A DNA stretch of 64,000 bases from CAZKXX01 sp964556705 (GTDB lineage Bacteria > Acidobacteriota > Terriglobia > UBA7540), in NCBI GenBank assembly GCA_964556705.1, contig CAZKXX010000002.1, positions 22,166 to 86,165 on the forward strand, written 5' to 3'. This document shows, piece after piece, positions 46,564 through 53,655 of this stretch; the first letter of the stretch is position 1; each line of letters opens with the position of its first letter. The notes under the pieces are model-generated. The model was not told where the DNA came from. It saw only the letters and a program-made list of their open reading frames with translations, and did no database searches. The translations under genes and the position numbers were made by a program.

Positions 46564-46680
46564 GCCTTCTGGATTCTTGATTCTGAATTCTGTCTCCTGA
46601 CTCCTGCCTTCTCCTTCCCCCAAAATCCTAACTCCTAAACCCTTCCCTCCCCTGACACCCAACATCTGACACCTGCTTTC
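46564..46680. repeat. Pyrimidine-rich intergenic tract, copy 2
   Basis: A chain of TTCTGAATTCTG, CTCCTGACTCCTG and CCTAACTCCTAA words. CTCCTGACTCCTG at 46594-46606 matches 49051-49063 at 12 of 13 bases. Confidence 0.55.
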
Positions 46681-46685
46681 CCCCC

Positions 46686-46714
46686 TTGCATCCCCCTTCG
46701 ATTAGTTATATAAG
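46686..46714 (+). promoter_or_regulatory. Promoter of the orphan RHH gene
   Basis: TTGCAT (46686-46691), 17 bp, TATAAG (46709-46714), in a locally A/T-rich patch. A perfect palindrome CTATCTAGATAG at 46750-46761 lies just downstream and could be an operator. Confidence 0.45.
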
Positions 46715-46769
46715 GGGATAATGTAGTGGCGGTAAAAACCCAGCGTTACCTATCTAGATAGTACACGCC

Positions 46770-46898
46770 GGCTGGCGCAGAGCGCAGCTCTGCGCTTGGG
46801 GCGACCCCGGTTCAGGATGAGAGGCGCATCTATGAAGGAGGCTAAGACCCCGTCCGAGGAGCTTCGGATTCACCGCAGAGCTTCGCTCTGCGCCAGCC
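46770..46898. mobile_element. REPIN/MITE-like inverted-repeat element A
   Basis: GGCTGGCGCAGAGC at 46770-46783 and its exact reverse complement at 46885-46898. Each end also folds by itself: GCGCAGAGC/GCTCTGCGC with a 3-nt loop (46775-46795) and CGCAGAGC/GCTCTGCG with a 3-nt loop (46874-46892). Two palindromes in opposite orientation about 130 bp apart is the layout of a REP doublet. It is non-coding and ends 17 bp before the RHH start. Confidence 0.65.
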
Positions 46899-46914
46899 CC
46901 GAGGAAACCGAGCG

Positions 46915-47115
46915 ATGAAGAAGGAGTATGATTTTTCGAAAGGTGAACGCGGAAAGTTTTTCCGAGCCGGAGTCGAACTGAACATCCCCGTTTATCTGGA
47001 GCCGAAATTGGCCGAGGCCGTTCGAGATCACGCCAGGAAAAAGCGTACGACCGTGGGGTCACTCGTTAACGAGTGGCTGCGGAAGAATCTCCGCGCGGCC
47101 AGGCAAGGCAGGTAG
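46915..47115 (+). CDS. Orphan CopG/RHH-type antitoxin-like protein
   Basis: 66 aa. The opening MKKEYDFSKGERGKFF, then IPVYLEPKLAEAVRDHARKK and VGSLVNEWLRKNL, match small antitoxins usually paired with BrnT/RelE-like toxins. No toxin gene lies on either side: upstream is repeat DNA and downstream another inverted-repeat element. It may be a solitary regulator or the remains of a module. Confidence 0.75.
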   Translation: MKKEYDFSKGERGKFFRAGVELNIPVYLEPKLAEAVRDHARKKRTTVGSLVNEWLRKNLRAARQGR

Positions 47116-47284
47116 CGCGGTGCTCCGGCAGCTGATGTTGAAGGTCCATGAATCGCAGACATCAGAAAACAATGTCTGCGCCTCCGGCGATTTCTGTCGG
47201 GGGAATGGCGGCGGAGGGGAAGAGGACCTGGGTTCCCGCGTCCGCGAGGACGAATGGTCATGCCTCGTTTTCGCGTCTTCCGCC

Positions 47285-47370
47285 GGCTGGCGCAGACCGT
47301 GAATTCTCGGTTCGCGCGCTGAAAGCGCAAGGCGAGTAAAGCTCGCAGGCCCGAAGGGTCTGCGCCAGCC
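47285..47370. mobile_element. REPIN/MITE-like inverted-repeat element B
   Basis: GGCTGGCGCAGACC at 47285-47298 and its exact reverse complement at 47357-47370. It shares the 12-base end GGCTGGCGCAGA with element A but has a different 58-bp interior. Together the two elements bracket the RHH gene. Confidence 0.62.
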
Positions 47371-47403
47371 ACGGTTCCATCCTCTACCGTTGAACAACTC
47401 GCT

Positions 47404-47883
47404 TTACTGTTTGTCGTACACGACGACGTTGTGGACGTCACGCCCCTGCGGGTCTATACCCTTGAACGTCGAGGTCCGCGTTTTTCCGTCTTTGGAGACC
47501 GTCGATCTCACGGTCATCACCACCTGGCCGGCTTTTTTTGTGGTGGTCTGCAAGGTGCTGGCGTCTATTCGCTCCGCCGATATGGTATCGGCGTTGGGCA
47601 CGCCGGTAATCGGGTAATCTTTGCCATCGAATTTTGCATTGAACTCAATGTGAGTGGGATTTCCCTCGGCGTCGGTTCCGTCGGAAACCACCTTCATACC
47701 GTTCTCATCAGCGTCAACCTTTACGGTGATGCTCTTTGGAGCCGGCCCGGGGCTGTACTTCGACTTGGCCGAGTTCATCTTCCAGGTCCCGGACTGCTGG
47801 TCAGCAGCCAGGGCTCGGACATGCAGCGCAAACGCCACGAGCAGACATATCGCTACGAGAGGGGCACACCTGTTGATTCGCAT
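47404..47883 (-). CDS. Small secreted protein, lipocalin-like repeat pattern
   Basis: 159 aa from ATG 47883 (GGAGA upstream; MRINRCAPLVAICLLVAFALHVRALA signal peptide). The mature part begins QQSGTWKMNSAKSKYSPGPAPKS, a pattern common in small secreted proteins of Acidobacteriota, with alternating strands (KVVSDGTDAEGNPTHIEFNAKFDGKDYP) that suggest a lipocalin-like beta-barrel. A longer start at 47958 lacks a signal peptide at the N terminus. Function unknown. Confidence 0.8.
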   Translation of the reverse strand: MRINRCAPLVAICLLVAFALHVRALAADQQSGTWKMNSAKSKYSPGPAPKSITVKVDADENGMKVVSDGTDAEGNPTHIEFNAKFDGKDYPITGVPNADTISAERIDASTLQTTTKKAGQVVMTVRSTVSKDGKTRTSTFKGIDPQGRDVHNVVVYDKQ

Positions 47884-48105
47884 CGTGAACTCTCCTTGTT
47901 GGGACATTTGGGAGGTAGCCTGCTCGCAGACGTTACGCGCCGGAATCCGGAAAGTCAAGCGGGCGGCGCGGGGTATCGTTTTTCAGACACTCCGCGGGCT
48001 TTTTGAAACGCAAGGCGAACCGTCGCAGGGCCGCCGCGGTACTTTTTCTCTCCGCGTGCTCTGCATCTCTGTCGTGAAAACCGCGCCGCGCGCTTCCCGG
48101 ACTTG

Positions 48106-48114
48106 TGATACACT
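48106..48114 (+). promoter_or_regulatory. Extended -10 promoter of the 7-TM gene
   Basis: TGA followed by TACACT (48109-48114). The predicted start near 48121 leaves a 19-nt leader with AGGAGG. Confidence 0.4.
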
Positions 48115-48139
48115 CCCGCGCCCACCCAGGAGGCCTGGC

Positions 48140-48886
48140 ATGGCGACAGCAGCGGCGACGAGCCCCGTTCCGCGAGCGGCGGGAGCTTACGACCGCGTTT
48201 TCTACAGCAGCATGGCGATCCTGATGGCGCTCGCGGTGGTGGTCGGGTTCGCGCCCACCTACTACTTGAAGGTGTTCGGAGAGGCGCCGCTCGCGACGAT
48301 CAGCGGCGGGGGCTTCACGACGCTGGTCCACGTGCACGCCGTGCTGTTCAGCGGCTGGGTGGCGCTGTTTATCGTCCAGACGACGCTCGTGGCGAACCGC
48401 CGCGTGGCCGTGCACCGGCGGCTGGGAATCGCCGGCGGCCTGCTGGCGGCGGCGATGGTTAGCGTCGGGACGGCGACCGCAATCGAGGGAGCGGCGCGCG
48501 GGGCGGCGCCTCCGGGGGTGGACCCACTGGTCTTTCTGGCCATCCCGCTATTCGACATGCTGACGTTTGCCGCGTTTGTGGCCGCCGCGCTGTGGCTGCG
48601 CGCGAACAAAGAAGCGCACAAGAGGCTGATGCTGCTGGCCTATGTCAGCCTCCTGGGGGCCGCCATGGCGCGCTGGCCGGGCGTGCTGCCGCTCGGCCCG
48701 TTCGGGTTCTACTCGCTGGCGTTTCTCTTCGTCGTCGCCGGCGTGGTTTATGACTTGGCGACGCGCCAGCGCGTGCATAAGGCCTACCTGTGGGGCGGAG
48801 CGCTGTTCGTCGTCTCCGTGCCGCTGCGGCTGGCGCTCTCGGGGACGGAAGCATGGCGGGCGCTGGCGGAGTTTCTGACCCGATGA
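48140..48886 (+). CDS. Seven-helix membrane protein
   Basis: 248 aa from ATG 48140, 6 nt after CCAGGAGG. About seven hydrophobic helices (VFYSSMAILMALAVVVGF, HAVLFSGWVALFIVQTTLV, PLFDMLTFAAFVAAALWL, FYSLAFLFVVAGVVYDL and others). Two His in LVHVHAVLF and further His in AVHRRLG and EAHKRLM could bind heme or metal, as in DUF2306/cytochrome b561-like proteins. No enzyme motif. Not in an operon. Confidence 0.78.
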   Translation: MATAAATSPVPRAAGAYDRVFYSSMAILMALAVVVGFAPTYYLKVFGEAPLATISGGGFTTLVHVHAVLFSGWVALFIVQTTLVANRRVAVHRRLGIAGGLLAAAMVSVGTATAIEGAARGAAPPGVDPLVFLAIPLFDMLTFAAFVAAALWLRANKEAHKRLMLLAYVSLLGAAMARWPGVLPLGPFGFYSLAFLFVVAGVVYDLATRQRVHKAYLWGGALFVVSVPLRLALSGTEAWRALAEFLTR

Positions 48887-49384
48887 GCGCGAGGCGTCGG
48901 GAAAGGAGCACGGTACTTGCGCTTGCCGAGTAGGGGAGTAAGGGGTGGTGCGGGCACACGATCAGCAATCATCAATCCCCAATCCCCCAATCGCGAGTTT
49001 GGCTGTCGAGTACGGACTCCGGACCTCGAACTGGCAATCCCGCCGCCGGCCTCCTGACTTCTGACTCCTGGCTCCTGAATTCTCCTTCCAGCTTTCGTTT
49101 TTTCTTCTCCACTCAGACCCCTCCCCGGCGCCCGCCCCGGCCCTTGAGGCCTTGGGCAAAGGTGTGAAAGCTGTGAGAGTCCTCCCGACGCACGCGCACT
49201 GCCTTGAAGCCCGCGGGGCGGAGCTCGAGGGGATGGAAAGGGCTTTCCTCCCGCCGCCCTTTGCGGCATACTCAGCCCTCCGGAGGCAAGGCATCCAAGG
49301 CCCCTGCTCCCCCTTGCCCCCACGAAACGGTCGGGGGCCGCATCCGAGACGGGTGCGTCGCATGTGCTTCCTTAGCGGAACCCC
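48887..49384. other. Intergenic region upstream of apbE
   Basis: 498 bp. It contains CAATCATCAATCCCCAATCCCCCAA-type low-complexity DNA (near 48963-48992) and the pyrimidine-rich tract 49051-49090. The open frame 49152-49388 starts with TTG and has no coding character or ribosome-binding site. No riboswitch was recognised. Confidence 0.5.
49051..49090. repeat. Pyrimidine-rich intergenic tract, copy 3
   Basis: CTCCTGACTTCTGACTCCTG followed by GCTCCTGAATTCTCC. Closely similar to 46590-46620. Confidence 0.55.
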
Positions 49385-50458
49385 ATGATGGCTGACGGCA
49401 GAATTGGACCTGCCCCGGGTCGAGTGCGCGGGCGTGGGCCCCGACTCGTCCTTGTGGGGATCCTTTTCTGCTTTGTGGCTCTGCTTTCCGCCCGGGAGCG
49501 CGCGCTTCAGCGGTTCGAGTACTCGCTGCCGCGGATGGGCACGCTCTTCCGCATCGAGCTTTACGCGCCCTCCGAGGAGGCTGCCGCGGCGGCGGCGATG
49601 GCGGCGTTTGAGCGCATCGAAAAGCTCGAACAACTGCTCAGCGACTTCCGCGAGGACAGCGAGCTTTCACGCCTCACTCGCGAAGCGGCGGGAGCGCCGA
49701 GGGAAGTCAGCGCGGAACTCTTCGCGGTGCTCGAACGGTCGCTTGAAATCTCGCGGCTTTCAGGCGGTGCCTTCGACGTCACCATTGGTCCCGTCTCGCA
49801 TCTTTGGCGGCGGGCACGGCACGAGGGGCGGCTGCCGGACGCGGCCGAACTCGAGCGCGCGCGGAAGCTGGTTGACTACCGTCTGGTCGAGCTCAACCCG
49901 CGCGCGCGCACGGTGATGCTGCAGGCGAGTGGCATGAAGCTCGATTTAGGTGCGATCGGCAAGGGCTATGCGGCCGACGAAGCGCTGAAAGTCCTCGAAT
50001 CCCGCGGCTTCCGCCGGGCGCTGATTGACGCCGGCGGAGATTTAAGGCTGGGCGATCCGCCGCCGGGCCGCAGCGGCTGGCGCGTGGAGGTTTCCGACCC
50101 CGCGGCGGCAGGCGAACCGTGCGTCCTGACGCTTCGCGGCGTGGGTATCGCCACGTCCGGCGACGCCTTCCAGCGGCTGGATCGGGATGGTGAACGGTTT
50201 TCGCACATCGTTAATCCGCACGACGGCCGGGGACTGCGCGGAGCCTCCAGTGTGACCGTCATCGCCTCCGAGGGCACGACGGCTGACGCTCTGGCGACGA
50301 CGCTTTCGGTCCTTCCCGTCGAGGAAGGCTTGCGGTTGCTCGAATCGTTTCCCGGCGCCTCGGCATATCTGGTGCGGCGGAATGGAAACGGATTCCTGCG
50401 CCGCGCTTCCCGCGACTTTCCCGCGTCGTGCGCCCGGCCGCCGAGGCGGGGAGCTTAG
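49385..50458 (+). CDS. apbE: FAD:protein FMN transferase ApbE
   Basis: 357 aa. A single N-terminal membrane anchor (about 20-36) places it in the periplasm. It attaches FMN to Thr/Ser of partner flavoproteins such as RnfG, NqrC or flavocytochrome reductases. Motifs: PRMGTLFRIEL, LDLGAIGKGYAAD, SGDAFQ, HIVNPHDGRG and the metal-binding TTADALATTL. Nine bp separate it from the tetraheme/SUMF1 gene, so they share a transcript. No flavinylation target with the usual D-x-x-T-x-x-S/T motif was noticed nearby. ATG 49388 is an alternative start. Confidence 0.93.
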   Translation: MMADGRIGPAPGRVRGRGPRLVLVGILFCFVALLSARERALQRFEYSLPRMGTLFRIELYAPSEEAAAAAAMAAFERIEKLEQLLSDFREDSELSRLTREAAGAPREVSAELFAVLERSLEISRLSGGAFDVTIGPVSHLWRRARHEGRLPDAAELERARKLVDYRLVELNPRARTVMLQASGMKLDLGAIGKGYAADEALKVLESRGFRRALIDAGGDLRLGDPPPGRSGWRVEVSDPAAAGEPCVLTLRGVGIATSGDAFQRLDRDGERFSHIVNPHDGRGLRGASSVTVIASEGTTADALATTLSVLPVEEGLRLLESFPGASAYLVRRNGNGFLRRASRDFPASCARPPRRGA

Positions 50459-50467
50459 AGAGCCACC

Positions 50468-52036
50468 GTGCGCGCGTTGTTCCGCAAGCTTCGAGGCCTT
50501 TTCACCCTGAAGCGGACAACCCTTCTTTTCGCGTTCGGATTCCTCTTCGGGATCGTGGTCCTTCTCGGCGCTCATGTCGGCCTCGAAAAGACGAACAGCA
50601 ACCAGTTCTGCAACGAGGTCTGCCACGCGCACCCTGACGCCACTCGCACCTGGATCAGCTCCACGCATTTTTCCACCAAGAGCGGCGTCGTCACGAACTG
50701 CATTGACTGCCACCTGCCCGGCAACCGCGCCCCCGAGTTCTACATCGAGAAGGCGCGACTCGGCCTCCACGACCTTTACGGACAACTTTTCAAAGACGTC
50801 GAAAAGATCGACTGGGCGGCCAAACGCAATCTTGATCACGCCAAAACGATTACGTTCGAGTCTTCCTGCCTCCGCTGCCATCAAAACCTTTTCAGCAAAG
50901 GCCTTTCGCAGAAGGGGGTGGATGCGCACCTCCACTACCAGCGCACGAAGGGCGAAACGCGCTGCATTAATTGTCATCTCCACGTCGGCCATCTGCGACC
51001 CGTTCCGCAGGTGGTGGAAGACGAGGAGGAGAAGTTCCGCGCCGAGGACGAGAAACTCTTTCCGGTCCAGGTGGAGGGCCTCCAAAACTTCAGCCAGCCG
51101 ATTCCCGGCTCCGACGTTCGTATGCAGTTTGTGGCGATTCCCGGCGGGACGTTCCAGATGGGAAGCCCGGAAAACGAGCCGTACCGGCGCGAGGACGAAG
51201 GCCCGGTGCGGACGGTAAAGGTCTCGCCGTTCTGGATGGGGAGGTTTGAGGTGAGCTGGCGAGAGTATGAAGTCTACATCGCCCAGCGAGGGACACGCGG
51301 CCGAGCGGGACAACGTCCCGGCGACGAAGCCGCCACGGGCCCGACCCCGCCTTATGGTTCACCCGACCAGGGCTGGGGGCGCGGCTCGCGGCCGGCCATC
51401 ACCATGACGCACCACGCGGCCATGCAGTTTACGGAATGGCTCTCCTCGATTACGGGCAAAAAGTTCCGGTTGCCTACCGAGGCGGAGTGGGAATACGCTT
51501 GCCGTGCCGGGACAACGGGGCCATACTTCTTCGAAGGGAGCCCGACAGTGTTCACCCGGCTGTCGCTCCGCTCCCGGATTTTCGGCCCCAAGACCTCGCC
51601 GATCGAAGATTACGCTTGGTACGTGGAAAACAGCGGTGCACGCTCGCATCCGCCGCGGTCCACCCAGCCCAATCCTTTCGGTCTGTACAACATGATCGGA
51701 AACGTTCGGGAACTCGTGTTGGACTGGTATGACCCGGAGGCCTACGAGAAGTCGGGAGGCGGAGTGGAGCTCGTCAACCCGCGCGGCCCGGAAAGCGGCA
51801 CGGAGCGTGTGGTGCGCGGCGGTTCGTTCAAGTCCGACGCGGTTGACCTGCGTTGCGCAGCGCGCGACCACACACAGCACGACCGCTGGCTGATGACGGA
51901 CCCGCAATCGCCGAAGAGCATCTGGTGGTATTCCGATGTGACCGATGTGGGATTCCGCGTGGTGCTGGAGTACGAGGGAGAGAACGCCGCGCCGCCGACG
52001 CGGACGGCGGCTGTTGGTCAGAGGCCGGCCCGTTGA
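50468..52036 (+). CDS. NapC/NrfH-like tetraheme cytochrome fused to a SUMF1 (FGE-sulfatase) domain
   Basis: 522 aa with a GTG start. Residues 17-37 form one membrane anchor. Four heme-c motifs follow: C48-NEV-C52-H53 (three residues between the cysteines), C78-C81-H82, C134-C137-H138 and C166-C169-H170. This is the quinol-oxidising NapC/NrfH arrangement. Residues ~218-515 are a SUMF1/FGE-type domain (FVAIPGGTFQMGSPENE, LPTEAEWEYACRAGTTG, NMIGNVRELVLDWY, VRGGSF). The paired FGE active-site cysteines are missing (one Cys in DLRCAARD), so formylglycine synthesis is unlikely. It could pass electrons from quinol to periplasmic oxidoreductases. ApbE is just upstream. Confidence 0.88.
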   Translation: MRALFRKLRGLFTLKRTTLLFAFGFLFGIVVLLGAHVGLEKTNSNQFCNEVCHAHPDATRTWISSTHFSTKSGVVTNCIDCHLPGNRAPEFYIEKARLGLHDLYGQLFKDVEKIDWAAKRNLDHAKTITFESSCLRCHQNLFSKGLSQKGVDAHLHYQRTKGETRCINCHLHVGHLRPVPQVVEDEEEKFRAEDEKLFPVQVEGLQNFSQPIPGSDVRMQFVAIPGGTFQMGSPENEPYRREDEGPVRTVKVSPFWMGRFEVSWREYEVYIAQRGTRGRAGQRPGDEAATGPTPPYGSPDQGWGRGSRPAITMTHHAAMQFTEWLSSITGKKFRLPTEAEWEYACRAGTTGPYFFEGSPTVFTRLSLRSRIFGPKTSPIEDYAWYVENSGARSHPPRSTQPNPFGLYNMIGNVRELVLDWYDPEAYEKSGGGVELVNPRGPESGTERVVRGGSFKSDAVDLRCAARDHTQHDRWLMTDPQSPKSIWWYSDVTDVGFRVVLEYEGENAAPPTRTAAVGQRPAR

Positions 52037-52112
52037 AAGTGACCGAGCCGGCGAACGGGTTTGTTTCATGGCAGTCTGCAATTCATCTTCTGTGACTGAA
52101 AGGAGTTGAGGC

Positions 52113-53435
52113 ATGAGCGAAGAGAAAAAGCTGGATCTCAACCGCCGCGGTTTCATAGGGACGATGGCGGTGGCGAGCGCGGGCCTGCTGTTGAGCCAGT
52201 GCAAGAAGGAGCCGACGTATCCGAAGCTGACGTTTGTGGACCAGGCCCCGGACGGGCCGCCGCTCAAAGCGGGGCTGATCGGCTGTGGCGACCGTGGCAC
52301 GGGCGCGGCGCTTCAGTTTCTCAAGGCCGGGCCGAACCTTCAGGTCGTGGCCCTTTCTGACGTCTTTGACGACCGCATTCAGAAGGCTCGCGAGACTTTG
52401 AAGGAGAAAGCCAATCAGGAAATCGCCGATGACCGTTGCTATCCCGGCTTTGACGGATACAAGGCGCTGATTGATTCGGATGTGGATGTGGTGCTGCACG
52501 CCACGCCGCCGCACTTCCGCCCCGCGCACTTCGACTACGCGGTGGACAAGAAAAAGCACGTCTTCATGGAAAAGCCCCTGGCCGTGGACCCGGTGGGGAT
52601 CCGCACGGTCCTGGCGGCGTCGGAAAAAGCCAAGCAGTTCGCGCTGGCTGTGGTGTGCGGCACGCAGCGCCGTCACCAGCGGGAGTACCTCGAAACACGG
52701 AACCGCGTGGTGAACGGCGCCATCGGCCGCATCGTCGCCGGCCGCTGCTACTGGAACATGGGCCAGCTCTGGTACCGCCCGCGGCAGCGCGGCTGGTCGG
52801 ATATGGAGGCCATGTTGCGCGACTGGGTCAACTGGAACTGGCTTTCGGGCGACCACATCGTCGAACAGCACGTCCACAACATTGACGTCATCTGCTGGTT
52901 CCTGAACCGCTGGCCGACGAAGGCGATGGGCATGGGGGCCCGCATGCGCCGCGTGACCGGCGACCAGTTCGATTTCTTCGCCGTGGACTACACCTTCGAC
53001 GAGAGCCTGCACATGGCCAGCTACTGCCGGCAGATTGACGGCTGCGCCAACGACGTTTCGGAGTTCGTGGTGGGCACCGAGGGATCGAGCAACTGCAAGG
53101 ACAAAATCTGGGACAAGGACGGTAAGCTCGTCTGGCAGTATCTGGAAGAAGGCGAGGAGCCCGGCAAGTCGAAATACAATCCCTACGAGCAGGAGCACGT
53201 GGACTTCGTCACGGCGATTCGCACGAATCAGCCCATCAACGAGGCCACCGACGTCGCAAACTCCACGCTCACGGCCATTATGGGACGCATTTCGGCCTAC
53301 ACCGGCAAGGAAGTGACCTGGGACGAGATGATGAAGTCTGATCTGCGCCTCGGACCGACCGAATACGCGCTCGGCCCGTCGCCACTCATCAAGGCGCAGA
53401 TCCCCAGGCCCGGCACGGCCCCGGAGGCCGCCTGA
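52113..53435 (+). CDS. Tat-exported Gfo/Idh/MocA-family oxidoreductase lipoprotein (copy 1)
   Basis: 440 aa. The Tat signal is NRRGFIGTMAVASAGLL and is followed by the lipobox LLSQC, so it should be exported folded and lipid-anchored. The Rossmann motif GLIGCGDRGTGAA binds NAD(P); MEKPLAVDP carries the family EKP signature. Such exported members oxidise or epimerise sugars, and some form 3-keto-glycosides; a tightly bound cofactor is needed because the periplasm lacks NAD(P). AAAGGAG precedes the ATG. It follows the cytochrome/SUMF1 gene by 76 bp. Confidence 0.9.
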   Translation: MSEEKKLDLNRRGFIGTMAVASAGLLLSQCKKEPTYPKLTFVDQAPDGPPLKAGLIGCGDRGTGAALQFLKAGPNLQVVALSDVFDDRIQKARETLKEKANQEIADDRCYPGFDGYKALIDSDVDVVLHATPPHFRPAHFDYAVDKKKHVFMEKPLAVDPVGIRTVLAASEKAKQFALAVVCGTQRRHQREYLETRNRVVNGAIGRIVAGRCYWNMGQLWYRPRQRGWSDMEAMLRDWVNWNWLSGDHIVEQHVHNIDVICWFLNRWPTKAMGMGARMRRVTGDQFDFFAVDYTFDESLHMASYCRQIDGCANDVSEFVVGTEGSSNCKDKIWDKDGKLVWQYLEEGEEPGKSKYNPYEQEHVDFVTAIRTNQPINEATDVANSTLTAIMGRISAYTGKEVTWDEMMKSDLRLGPTEYALGPSPLIKAQIPRPGTAPEAA

Positions 53436-53655
53436 GGAGGGCCTCGGCGCGCCTTCGCGCTCTTTCGGGCGCGGAGGCGCCGCTGCGGATTGCCTGAATT
53501 CTGGAAGTCCCCGCAAGGATCGGGTCTGTCATGTGACTCAAGGAAAGGTTTGCCTCGTCCCCTGTCCGGCCATCAGATTGTGTGATAAAGATTCCTGCCC
53601 GAAGGCCTTCCCGGGTTGAAGTGTCTTCATTCTCGAATCCTGAAGGAGCGAACGC

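Larger units (their letters stand above)
46520..46914. other. Repeat-rich intergenic region upstream of the RHH gene
   Basis: 395 bp with no gene. In order: TCACCACGGAGACACAGAG (46537-46555), a pyrimidine-rich tract with CTCCTGACTCCTG (46564-46680), a promoter (46686-46714), a CTATCTAGATAG palindrome (46750-46761), and an inverted-repeat element (46770-46898). Confidence 0.6.

Noticed and set aside
49150..49384. Possible c-di-GMP or cobalamin riboswitch before apbE
   Set aside because: The GGGCAAAGG and GAAA words looked suggestive, but the conserved core order of these riboswitches is not present.
49152..49388. Small plus-strand frame upstream of apbE
   Set aside because: TTG start, no ribosome-binding site, Pro/Arg-rich shadow-like composition, and it overlaps the apbE start.
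50468..52036. Functional formylglycine-generating enzyme
   Set aside because: The domain fold is present, but the paired active-site cysteines are absent and no sulfatase gene is nearby.
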